A stretch of DNA of 8,811 bases from Oscillospiraceae bacterium (GTDB lineage: Bacteria; Bacillota; Clostridia; Oscillospirales; Ruminococcaceae). The DNA lies in contig JAEDMD010000071.1 in NCBI GenBank assembly GCA_016303195.1, positions 1 to 8,811 on the forward strand. The letters run 5' to 3'. Made by a program: the position numbers and the translations under genes. Below, piece by piece: positions 1 through 6,602 of the stretch. The notes below the pieces were generated by a model. The model did no database searches, had not been told where the DNA came from, and was given only the letters and a program-made list of their open reading frames with translations. How positions within the stretch are numbered: the stretch's first letter is position 1; every line of letters starts with the position of its first letter.

Positions 1-20
1 CGCCGAAGGCGGCCCCTACA
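1..20. repeat. Truncated GC-rich palindromic element at window edge
   Basis: The first 16 bases read as the right-hand part of a hairpin: CGCC, a GAA loop, then GGCGGCCCC, followed by TACA. On the minus strand this is TGTAGGGGCCGCC-TTC-GGCG. Only the innermost 4 bp of the stem lie inside the window. If the palindrome is complete, the bases just outside would be GGGGC. TGTAGGGGC-type palindromes occur as dispersed intergenic repeats in gut Firmicutes (from memory, not checked here). Alternatively it could be the transcription terminator of the DUF2520 gene ending 49 bp away, although no T-tract can be seen because the element is cut. Confidence 0.4.
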
Positions 21-69
21 ATTTCTTTCTTAAATTCGTCAAATTATTTTGAAAATTGATCTGCGATTT

Positions 70-921
70 TTACTTGTTGCTTTTCAGCAATTCTTTCATC
101 TCCGAATTATCTCTTTCAGGATGTCTCTTTTCGGCAAGTCCAACCAGCTTACATGAAGCAGAAATGTACATATTTCGGTCAATTTCATTATCAAAGCAAT
201 CAATATGCTTTTTCACAGTTGAAACGTCATTACGCTCCACAGGACTCGTCAGTGCATTACAAGCCCCAGAACTGAGAATATGCTCCAGATTGCTCATCGC
301 AAGCGGTTTCAGAGCGGACAGCGCCTCATTTTCGGAGAATCCGCATTTCGCCATAAGCTCGGTACTCTGAGCAGCCAATGCACACACAAGATTGCTCATT
401 ACAGCGCAGGCGGCATGGTATTCTTTCTTGCACTTACCTGAGATGATCTTCACTTCATTGCCGATATTACGGAGAATGTCATGCCATAACCTGACAGGCG
501 TTTCGTCGCCCTCAATGCAGAAAAAAGCCTTTCCCAGTTCCTTGTATGTTCCGAATCTGTCACTTACCGGGAACAGCGGATGAACCGAACAGCCGAAAGC
601 TCCACGCTCATTTATATCGCTGAAAATCTCCGCCGCCGACAGTGAACCGCTGCAATGGCAGATAGTCTTTCCATTAATGTCATATTCGCAGATCTGCCTG
701 TAAACAGCAGAAATTTCAGAATCGGGAACAGTGATGAAAATGGTATCACTTTCCTTTACAAGCTGTTGTGTATTTTCAAAACAGCGGCTTTCAGTGAAAT
801 CAGCCGCAGCCTTTGCCGAATCCGAACTGCGGCTGAAATACCCCGAAACTGACAGCCCGTTCAAAGCAAAATATTTTCCCAGAGATGTGCCGACTTTTCC
901 TGCACCGATAAAACCTGTCAT
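70..921 (-). CDS. Rossmann-fold / DUF2520 domain protein (putative NAD(P)-dependent oxidoreductase)
   Basis: This 283-residue soluble protein has an N-terminal Rossmann nucleotide-binding fold followed by an alpha-helical C-terminal DUF2520 domain. The dinucleotide-binding motif GxGxxG is at residues 6-11 (GAGKVG), directly after the start, as in ketopantoate reductase-like and ProC-like enzymes. Other conserved family positions are CHCSGS at 88-93, HPLFPVSD at 114-121, EYHAA at 167-171, and LTSPVERND at 224-232, which matches the usual LTGPIARGD signature with changes. The ATG at 921 is chosen because AGGAGG lies 6 nt upstream; a longer reading from 957 would place that site inside the gene. 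Family members are often found near pantothenate genes, but no such gene is visible here. The physiological substrate is unknown. The gene is the last in the run, 60 bp behind the DUF308 gene, with a hairpin between them, so it may be partly uncoupled from the upstream operon. Confidence 0.9.
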   Translation of the reverse strand: MTGFIGAGKVGTSLGKYFALNGLSVSGYFSRSSDSAKAAADFTESRCFENTQQLVKESDTIFITVPDSEISAVYRQICEYDINGKTICHCSGSLSAAEIFSDINERGAFGCSVHPLFPVSDRFGTYKELGKAFFCIEGDETPVRLWHDILRNIGNEVKIISGKCKKEYHAACAVMSNLVCALAAQSTELMAKCGFSENEALSALKPLAMSNLEHILSSGACNALTSPVERNDVSTVKKHIDCFDNEIDRNMYISASCKLVGLAEKRHPERDNSEMKELLKSNK

Positions 922-940
922 ATTATTCCTCCTGTAAATA

Positions 941-975
941 AGGACGGCATCAAGCACTCAGCTTTTTGCCGTCCT
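941..975 (-). other. Intergenic two-part hairpin upstream of the DUF2520 gene
   Basis: AGGACGGCA (941-949) is perfectly complementary to TGCCGTCCT (967-975). Inside that 9 bp stem a second stem, AAGC (952-955) with GCTT (961-964), closes a 5 nt loop. A 2x2 internal loop separates the two stems. On the minus-strand transcript the structure begins 6 nt after the DUF308 stop and ends 7 nt before the AGGAGG of the DUF2520 gene. Only a weak TATTT follows it, so it is a poor intrinsic terminator. It could be a leaky terminator, an mRNA processing or stability element, or a structure that modulates downstream translation. Confidence 0.6.
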
Positions 976-981
976 GTTTGG

Positions 982-1539
982 TTATTGATCGTCTCTGACG
1001 CTGAAAGAATCAACGTCAACAACGGTCGGTTCAACGTTGTCATTATGCTTCTTCATGGTGTATGCAACATAGAGATTGAAAACTCCCATTGCCGCAACTG
1101 CAAGACCGAAGATAATTCTTACTGCGCCGCTTATTTTCAGCGGATTTATCATAAAGAACACACCCGCTAAAAGCAGGATCACAGCACCTGCAAGGCTCAT
1201 CATCTTCTTTCCTGTGTAGTCATTGCGGAGAGTTCTGAGAAGTCTCGACAAGCCCACAACTGCGAAGATAACACCGAAAATAAGCGGTATCTGAACCTTT
1301 ACGAATCGTGGAAGCGCTATTACTGCCAATCCCACAAGCACACCCATAATACAGCTTGTCAGCTCCGAATGCAATGTATCGTTTTTCATTGCGTTTATGA
1401 ATCTTAAAGCGCATAATATAAGTATTGCCAGTCCTATCAGGTAAAAGAGATTGGAAATGATATTCGGAACGAATGCGATGAGCAGACCGCATAAAAACAG
1501 TGCTGCGCCTTTGAATATGTGACTTTTGTTATCAAGCAT
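982..1539 (-). CDS. DUF308 / HdeD-like integral membrane protein
   Basis: This is a 185-residue, very hydrophobic protein with six predicted membrane helices at about residues 9-26, 28-48, 61-78, 82-101, 113-131 and 136-160. A short charged cytoplasmic-type tail rich in Asp and Val follows (VVDVDSFSVRDDQ). The three helix pairs with Gly- and Leu-rich cores fit the DUF308 family, named for E. coli HdeD, an acid-resistance membrane protein. In Firmicutes its function is unknown. The start at 1539 has a strong GGAGGT site at 1545-1550 that sits directly beside the stop codon of the transglutaminase gene (11 nt gap). Translation is therefore probably coupled, and the protein is likely co-produced with the MoxR/DUF58/transglutaminase module. 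Whether it acts in that module is inference only. Confidence 0.85.
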   Translation of the reverse strand: MLDNKSHIFKGAALFLCGLLIAFVPNIISNLFYLIGLAILILCALRFINAMKNDTLHSELTSCIMGVLVGLAVIALPRFVKVQIPLIFGVIFAVVGLSRLLRTLRNDYTGKKMMSLAGAVILLLAGVFFMINPLKISGAVRIIFGLAVAAMGVFNLYVAYTMKKHNDNVEPTVVDVDSFSVRDDQ

Positions 1540-1550
1540 GACTTACCTCC

Positions 1551-4232
1551 TTATATCAGAACGTCGATGTATTTCATATAAAGCCTGCCGAAGCGGTTCT
1601 TTTTGCCGTAAATTGATGATGCCAGTTTTTCCGCAGTAGTTCGGCATTTTTTCAGTTCACCGCTTTCAGGGCTGACATTTCCGAAGCGTGAACGGAGCGC
1701 TATCTGTGTCATTTCGTCAAATCCGCCGTTATCGAAATAAATACCGCCAAGCCTATCCTCAACGATCTTTGCAAACTCCACGCATTTGCCGTCATCATTG
1801 GTGATGTTCAGCTTATCAAGAAGATCTTCCGCATACGAATAGATATATCCGAGGCGGTCTTCTTTCTTGCCGCCGCTGAATCGGTTATTGCGGACTCTGA
1901 GGATGACATATCTTCTCAGGAGAAGCGTACCGATAACCAGTGCGACCGCAAAAATAGCTTTCAGCACCTTGACAAGAGCTTTCGGGAGCTTGCCGTTTCC
2001 TTTGCCGAATCCGATCATTCCGCCGCTGACGGAAGTTGTGGTCTGAACAGATGTAGTTATCATGCCCTGACCTGTTGTATGCGGCTTTTTGTGAGTTGTA
2101 TGTGTACCATTGTAAGTAGTTGAATTATTAACAGTGGTAGTTGATGAGCTGTCAGCAGTTGTTGTTACAGGGGCTTCAGGCTGAACGGAAGTATTGGAAT
2201 AGCCTGCTGTAAACTCAAACGGCATCCAGCCGAAACCATTGATATACACCTCAGCCCATGCGTGACTGCGGTTATCCTTGATGTCAATGGTATAAGTACC
2301 GTCAGGATTCTTGTTTTCCTCCTTGAAATCATCGCCTACGATAACATAGCCTGTGGCATATCTTGCAGGGATACCTGCCATTCTTGCGAGGATAACACCC
2401 GATGTAGCGTAGTGGATACAATAGCCTTTGTGATTTTCAAGCAGGAAATAGTTGACAAAATCACGGTTTGCAGGAGTTTTTCCGGGACGGAGCGAATACT
2501 CGGAGGTTTCAGCCATTTTCTGACGAATATTCATAAGAACTGCCAGTTTATCCTGAGCGTATGTGAAATTACCGTCGCCGAGGATATCGTCATATGCGCT
2601 TCTGACCTCACGCATCGCCTCTGTATCGGGAACTTCCAGATAATTCTCATAAGCAAACTCCCTGTAATTCTTTTCAAGCATTTCGCTCATCAGGATCATG
2701 CTGTTGTCATAGAGAAACTGATCGGGAGCAACTATCTCATGGTCGATGGAGAAGTAATCGTTGTGGGAGAAAAGATTGTTACTGCTGCAATAATCTGTAA
2801 TAAGTCCCTGCCATTTTTCGTCGGTGATAAGGCTCGTTGAATAAGTTCCCCTCTGCAAAGGCCCCATATTAAGAGAGATCATTTCTGCATTGAGCGGGAA
2901 GAAATCATAAGCCATTTCCTTTGACGGGTCATTATGAGCAGAGAGCATTTTGTCATGATCGTATACGAAACTTTCGGTATTGAATGGACTGTATGGAGCG
3001 AATACCTTTTTATTTTTCAGCTGAGACTTTATGACTATCCTGTTCTGCGGCATATCGCCGTATTCCGCAGGATGAACGAGCGGAGCAAAAGCGGCAGGGA
3101 AGTCCTGCGGATTTATGCCGTATTTCTCACAGTCGGCATATCTGCTGTCTTTGAAAGCGTCTTCAGAAAGATCGGTCCACTGATTATCGTGGTAATCCGC
3201 ACCTGCGTAGTCCTTGATGTAAACTGCACTTTCAGGCTTGCTGTTGATGGTGACTTTCAGGTCAGTGACGTTTTTATAGGAAATATGGTCATTAGTGCCC
3301 AGCTTGTGATTTTCGTACTTGAATTCAAAGCCGAGAGCATTTGAAAGATCTGCAATACTTTCGGCAATGTTGTCGATACTGAAATTGCTTGCCGCTTCTG
3401 TAAGGTCACGGCGCTTACGGTTTATCTCGTCACTTCTTTTGTAGTCCATCACTTTCAGCACACCCGTAGTAACGAAAGTTACCAGCATGACGGATGCCAT
3501 AATGAAAGCGCCGCATTTCTCGGTAACTTTCAGCTTCATGTGCCGTTTCGGGAAAAACAGGTTGTTCTTCCGCACGAAACCGCTTTGTCCGCCAGAGTAT
3601 TCACCGATGTCGATAGTACACATACCGAGCAGAGCGAGCCAGTAGGAAATTACCAGCATACCACGTACAACAGGGAGTTCGACACCGTTGTAGAGTCCGA
3701 CTTCAAGCACAGGGAACGTGACCAGAAGCGGAAGTATAGGATTCGGTCGGCATATGGTAAAGAAGAATATCACGATAGCCAGAAGCCATATATAGAATAT
3801 GAGCATGGTAGTAGCTGATTCGACTTCCAGCGACGGCCGCAGGTCTTTGTAGTATTGTATATCTGTCAGGTATGAGCGGCTGTAAATGATGTTGTAGATG
3901 TATTTGAAGCCCAGCACTATTGCCGTCAGTTTTTTGTAGACCGCAAACACATAAGCGAAAAGTGATGCGATGAACAGCCACATTAATTTTTTCTCCAGTA
4001 TCGTCAGGAGAGTGTAGACTGCCGCTAACAGGCACGAAGCTGTAAATATTTTCCCACGGTCGCAGTTGATATTGAACATCCCGAAGAATGCCAGTATAAC
4101 TGAGAAATATCCCACCAGTGCGATCAGCACTGCAAATGGTTTACGCAGATTTGTGCGTTTTTCCTTGACGGACATAACTATGCTGTCGCACACAGAAATG
4201 CCGTTGCTGTTTTGTATGTTCTTTCTTTTCAT
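1551..4232 (-). CDS. Membrane-anchored transglutaminase-like (TgpA-type) protein
   Basis: From ATG 4232 the protein has 893 residues. The N-terminal membrane part has about seven or eight helices (near 32-53, 61-79, 84-100, 142-161, 165-180, 188-205 and 241-260). An outward-facing region of about 480 residues follows and ends in a transglutaminase-like core (about 555-680). The catalytic Cys605 lies in HKGYCIHYA and His657 in NRSHAWAEVY. The third triad position, in GWMPFEFTAG, is Glu673 where many relatives have Asp. A Thr/Ser-rich linker (688-738), one helix (754-772) and a cytoplasmic tail of about 115 residues come next. The family covers papain-fold amide-bond enzymes, including transglutaminases and peptidases; the substrate here is unknown. 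A TTG codon 4 codons upstream (4244) is the alternative start, but the purine-rich stretch AAAGGA is only 2 nt from it. The ATG starts 1 nt after the DUF58 stop, so translational coupling is likely. Confidence 0.92.
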   Translation of the reverse strand: MKRKNIQNSNGISVCDSIVMSVKEKRTNLRKPFAVLIALVGYFSVILAFFGMFNINCDRGKIFTASCLLAAVYTLLTILEKKLMWLFIASLFAYVFAVYKKLTAIVLGFKYIYNIIYSRSYLTDIQYYKDLRPSLEVESATTMLIFYIWLLAIVIFFFTICRPNPILPLLVTFPVLEVGLYNGVELPVVRGMLVISYWLALLGMCTIDIGEYSGGQSGFVRKNNLFFPKRHMKLKVTEKCGAFIMASVMLVTFVTTGVLKVMDYKRSDEINRKRRDLTEAASNFSIDNIAESIADLSNALGFEFKYENHKLGTNDHISYKNVTDLKVTINSKPESAVYIKDYAGADYHDNQWTDLSEDAFKDSRYADCEKYGINPQDFPAAFAPLVHPAEYGDMPQNRIVIKSQLKNKKVFAPYSPFNTESFVYDHDKMLSAHNDPSKEMAYDFFPLNAEMISLNMGPLQRGTYSTSLITDEKWQGLITDYCSSNNLFSHNDYFSIDHEIVAPDQFLYDNSMILMSEMLEKNYREFAYENYLEVPDTEAMREVRSAYDDILGDGNFTYAQDKLAVLMNIRQKMAETSEYSLRPGKTPANRDFVNYFLLENHKGYCIHYATSGVILARMAGIPARYATGYVIVGDDFKEENKNPDGTYTIDIKDNRSHAWAEVYINGFGWMPFEFTAGYSNTSVQPEAPVTTTADSSSTTTVNNSTTYNGTHTTHKKPHTTGQGMITTSVQTTTSVSGGMIGFGKGNGKLPKALVKVLKAIFAVALVIGTLLLRRYVILRVRNNRFSGGKKEDRLGYIYSYAEDLLDKLNITNDDGKCVEFAKIVEDRLGGIYFDNGGFDEMTQIALRSRFGNVSPESGELKKCRTTAEKLASSIYGKKNRFGRLYMKYIDVLI
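2019..2171 (-). other. Thr/Ser-rich low-complexity linker in the transglutaminase protein
   Basis: Codons 688-738 (counted from ATG 4232) encode a stretch dominated by Thr with Ser, Asn, Val and Gly, including TTTAD, STTTV, HTTHKK and VQTTTSV. It lies between the transglutaminase core and the last membrane helix and so should be on the outer face. Such Thr-rich spacers are common in extracellular proteins of ruminococci and may be O-glycosylated or simply span the cell wall. Its codons are mixed, so it is not a simple DNA tandem repeat. Confidence 0.8.
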
Positions 4233-4233
4233 T

Positions 4234-5427
4234 TTATATCTCAATGTCCTTTATTGAAGCGGAAACTCTGCCGATGGCAACGGGGATGACACTCATTTCA
4301 GAGTAATCAGCCTGAACCTTTACAGCCTCGTCAGCGTCCTTTACAATAATGATAGAATTTTTCAGGTCGGAGTCAACTTCCTCGTCGATGTATTCAAGCA
4401 CATTTTCCTCGGCAGATGAACTGATAAATGTGAACGATGACAGCGCATTGAGCGGATGCTCCGAGAAATACATATCGGGCGACTCGCAGTAGAGGTTGTC
4501 ATTGACAGAAAGTATCAGTTCCTTCATCAATTCCCTCAGCTTTTCGGGGCTGTCAACCTGAACCTCGGTGAATTCCCTGTATTTTGCGTTGAAATAGACG
4601 ATCTTATGCACACGTTCGTTCTGTATGAGGAATTGTGATACCGAAAGGAATGATTCAACCAGCGTATCGAAAACAGGAAGTGTATAATCGCTGTCCTCGT
4701 AGCATTTCAAATCAAGAAATACCACACACGGCACATCTATCGGCAGACTGAACTCCTTGACGATGAATTCATCCTTTTTGGAGCTGAGTTTCCAGTGGAT
4801 GCGGTTCAGCTTGTCGCCGGGGACGTACTCACGGAGGTCAAAAACTTCCGACGGGTCATCACCCGGGCGGTATTCCGAGAAATTCTCGCTTTCCTCGTTG
4901 ACACGGTCGGTGTAATTGATCGTACCGCTTATTTCATATCCCGACGGCACAACAGCCACTTCTGTTCGGATATTCCTGCCTGTGCGGAACTTGAATATCC
5001 TCAGCGGATCAAAGAGTATCAGTTCGGAGTTTTGTATCTTGATGATACCGCAGAATTTCGAGCTTATCTGGAATGTCACACGCTGAGAATTCCTTGCCTG
5101 AACGGGCAGATACAGCTCAAAGGAAGTTATCTGGTTATTGAAAACGTTGTAGTATTCGATATGCGCCTCAGCCTTGCCCACAGGGAAGATGCTGTTATTG
5201 GTGACAACAAGCTGAACGGGGAAAGACTGATCTTTTGCGACGACTTTTTCTTTGACGGCGAATTCCAACTTTATGCTCCGTTTGGCGATATAGGTCGATA
5301 TGAACATTATTATCGGCACTGCGATCATTATGACCAGCAGTACCAGTGCGAAATCGCCCAGATAGAGGATGTGGAAGAATAAGCAGACTATGATAAGTAC
5401 GATGAAAAGTATCTTTGTAAGGAGCAT
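4234..5427 (-). CDS. DUF58 domain protein (MoxR partner, membrane anchored)
   Basis: This is a 397-residue protein. Two adjacent N-terminal membrane helices (about 3-20 and 26-45) are followed by a beta-rich region (52-160) and the DUF58 signature REYVPGDKLNRIHWKLSS at 199-216. The C-terminal part (about 232-390) resembles a von Willebrand factor A fold. The metal-binding DxSxS is not intact: the matching site reads VFLDLKCYED (236-245), as in many DUF58 proteins. DUF58 proteins are almost always encoded beside MoxR AAA+ ATPases and are thought to be their substrates or adaptors. Here the gene starts 4 nt after the moxR stop, with AAGGTG overlapping the end of moxR as its ribosome binding site, and ends 1 nt before the transglutaminase ATG. 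A second ATG at 5431 is in another frame and is not used. Confidence 0.93.
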   Translation of the reverse strand: MLLTKILFIVLIIVCLFFHILYLGDFALVLLVIMIAVPIIMFISTYIAKRSIKLEFAVKEKVVAKDQSFPVQLVVTNNSIFPVGKAEAHIEYYNVFNNQITSFELYLPVQARNSQRVTFQISSKFCGIIKIQNSELILFDPLRIFKFRTGRNIRTEVAVVPSGYEISGTINYTDRVNEESENFSEYRPGDDPSEVFDLREYVPGDKLNRIHWKLSSKKDEFIVKEFSLPIDVPCVVFLDLKCYEDSDYTLPVFDTLVESFLSVSQFLIQNERVHKIVYFNAKYREFTEVQVDSPEKLRELMKELILSVNDNLYCESPDMYFSEHPLNALSSFTFISSSAEENVLEYIDEEVDSDLKNSIIIVKDADEAVKVQADYSEMSVIPVAIGRVSASIKDIEI

Positions 5428-5431
5428 ACAT

Positions 5432-6391
5432 TCACCTTCTGGAGTCGGAAAGCCCCGGAACGGGAACTGATTTCAGTATCTCGCTTATGATATCGGAAGC
5501 GGTATAGTCTGACAGTTTAGCCTTTGAATTGAGCATGAGACGGTGTTCAAAAACGTCGCCTAAGATATATGCGATATCTTCGGGGATAACGTAATCTCTG
5601 CCCATAGCAACGGCGATCCCCTTTGAAAGCTGCATCAGTGCAAGAGTACCACGAGGGCTGACACCGAGTTTTACCATCGGATGTTCACGGGTCGCAGTTG
5701 AAAGTGAAACTATGTACTCATATATCCTGTCATCAACGTAGATATTTGAGATATACTCCTGTAATTTCAGGATAGTTTCCGCATCGGCAACAGATTTGAC
5801 AGTGTCGAGAGGATTGGAATTGAACTTTGATTTGAGGATATCCACTTCGCCCTTGAAATCGGGGTAGCCCATGCTGAGTTTTATCATGAAACGGTCGAGC
5901 TGGGAATCGGGAAGATTATGTGTGCCTGCCGAGCCGATAGGGTTCTGGGTAGCGATAACGGTATAAGGCTCAGGGAGCTTGTAGGTCTTACCGTCAACAG
6001 TGATGCTTTTTTCCTCCATAAGTTCAAGGAGAGCGGACTGAGTTTTGCTTGAAGTACGGTTGATCTCATCGGCGAGGAAAAGGTTGCAGAAAGCGACACC
6101 CTCACGGAATTCAAAATTGCCTGTTGCCTTGTTGTAAACGGAAAAACCTGTTACATCCGACGGCAGAACATCGGGAGTGAACTGCATACGGTTATGTTCA
6201 AGGGAAAGGGCTTTCGAGAAGGCGAGAGCGAGAGTGGTCTTGCCGACACCGGGGATGTCCTCGATGAGGATATGTCCCTTACAGAGAACGGCGAGGAGGA
6301 CTTTGATAATAATGGCATCCTTGCCGATAACTGCTTTTTTTACCTCGGAAATTACCGAATTGATGATCTTCGTGTAGTCTGTGTTGTTCAT
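5432..6391 (-). CDS. moxR: MoxR-family AAA+ ATPase
   Basis: This 319-residue cytoplasmic ATPase belongs to the MoxR group of chaperone-like AAA+ proteins, which use ATP hydrolysis to mature or insert partner complexes. Visible motifs are Walker A EDIPGVGKTT (44-53, Lys51), Walker B LFLADE (104-109), sensor 1 ATQN (147-150), an arginine-finger candidate in LDRF (Arg167) and sensor 2 in GVSPRG (Arg247). Length and motif order are normal for the family, with the lid domain in about 215-310. The start at 6391 is supported by AGGAGA 8 nt upstream. It is the first gene of the operon and follows a near-consensus promoter. The order moxR, DUF58, transglutaminase is a recurrent bacterial arrangement. 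The gene symbol denotes the family and not a proven role in methanol dehydrogenase maturation. Confidence 0.96.
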   Translation of the reverse strand: MNNTDYTKIINSVISEVKKAVIGKDAIIIKVLLAVLCKGHILIEDIPGVGKTTLALAFSKALSLEHNRMQFTPDVLPSDVTGFSVYNKATGNFEFREGVAFCNLFLADEINRTSSKTQSALLELMEEKSITVDGKTYKLPEPYTVIATQNPIGSAGTHNLPDSQLDRFMIKLSMGYPDFKGEVDILKSKFNSNPLDTVKSVADAETILKLQEYISNIYVDDRIYEYIVSLSTATREHPMVKLGVSPRGTLALMQLSKGIAVAMGRDYVIPEDIAYILGDVFEHRLMLNSKAKLSDYTASDIISEILKSVPVPGLSDSRR

Positions 6392-6421
6392 ATTTGTATC
6401 TCCTGTTTGTTTTTATGCTGA

Positions 6422-6465
6422 TATACAGCCGTATAGAACAGTCGTAATAAAAAGGCAGACTGTCC
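6422..6465 (-). promoter_or_regulatory. Structured 5' leader of the moxR operon
   Basis: The predicted leader of roughly 75 nt can form two hairpins. The first pairs GGACAGTC (6465-6458) with GACTGTTC (6443-6436), 8 bp with one G-U, around a 14 nt loop containing TTTTT. The second pairs TATAC (6435-6431) with GTATA (6426-6422) around a GGCT loop. The two are adjacent, and about 20 nt separate them from the ribosome binding site at 6404-6399. Neither resembles a riboswitch class I know. They may affect mRNA stability or translation. Confidence 0.4.
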
Positions 6466-6474
6466 CATCTATAT

Positions 6475-6503
6475 ATTATATCATCAAATATTATATTTTG
6501 CAA
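6475..6503 (-). promoter_or_regulatory. Promoter of the moxR operon (sigma-A type)
   Basis: On the minus strand a -35 element TTGCAA (6503-6498) is followed by exactly 17 bp and then TATAAT (6480-6475), a perfect -10. The bases TGA directly before it make an extended -10 (TGNTATAAT). Four to five of six -35 bases match TTGACA. The start of transcription should be near 6468, about 77 nt before the moxR ATG. The region downstream of the pyrB terminator and upstream of moxR holds no other promoter of this quality. Confidence 0.8.
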
Positions 6504-6528
6504 GCCCATGTGTTGCGAATTTATGGGC
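6504..6528 (-). promoter_or_regulatory. Inverted repeat abutting the moxR -35 (possible operator)
   Basis: GCCCAT (6528-6523) and ATGGGC (6509-6504) form a perfect 6 bp inverted repeat around a 13 bp AT-rich spacer. The right arm ends exactly where the -35 begins. The centre-to-centre distance of the arms is 19 bp, about two helical turns, which would suit a dimeric regulator binding just upstream of RNA polymerase. It could instead be a chance repeat; arms of 6 bp are short. Confidence 0.35.
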
Positions 6529-6543
6529 AAAAGTATTTTAATC

Positions 6544-6587
6544 AAAGGAAAAGGAGGAAAACCTTTCATCGGAAAGATCTCCCTCCT
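6544..6587 (-). terminator. Intrinsic terminator after pyrB
   Basis: Fifteen bases after the pyrB stop, the minus-strand transcript can form a 16 bp continuous stem. AGGAGG (6587-6582) pairs with CCTCCT (6557-6552), a middle section contains three G-U wobbles, and CTTTC (6576-6572) pairs with GAAAG (6567-6563) around a CGAT tetraloop. An interrupted U-tract, TTTCCTTT, follows. This ends the asnB-HD-pyrB transcript and separates it from the moxR promoter. Confidence 0.75.
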
Positions 6588-6602
6588 GAATATTCTTGTA
6601 TA

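Noticed and set aside
2019..2171. Possible tandem repeat or CRISPR-like array in the Thr-rich stretch
   Set aside because: The repetition is at the amino-acid level only, with mixed codons and no regular repeat-spacer period.
2262..2840. Plus-strand open frame of 192 codons
   Set aside because: It lies wholly antisense to the transglutaminase core, its product resembles no family I know, and no ribosome binding site precedes it. The conserved catalytic motifs are on the other strand.
4795..5382. Plus-strand open frame of 195 codons
   Set aside because: It is entirely antisense to the DUF58 gene, whose signature motif is clear. The product has no recognisable domain.
5195..5431. Minus-strand frame of 78 codons starting at the ATG at 5431
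   Set aside because: It overlaps the DUF58 start in another frame and its product lacks any domain. The ribosome binding site fits the DUF58 ATG at 5427.
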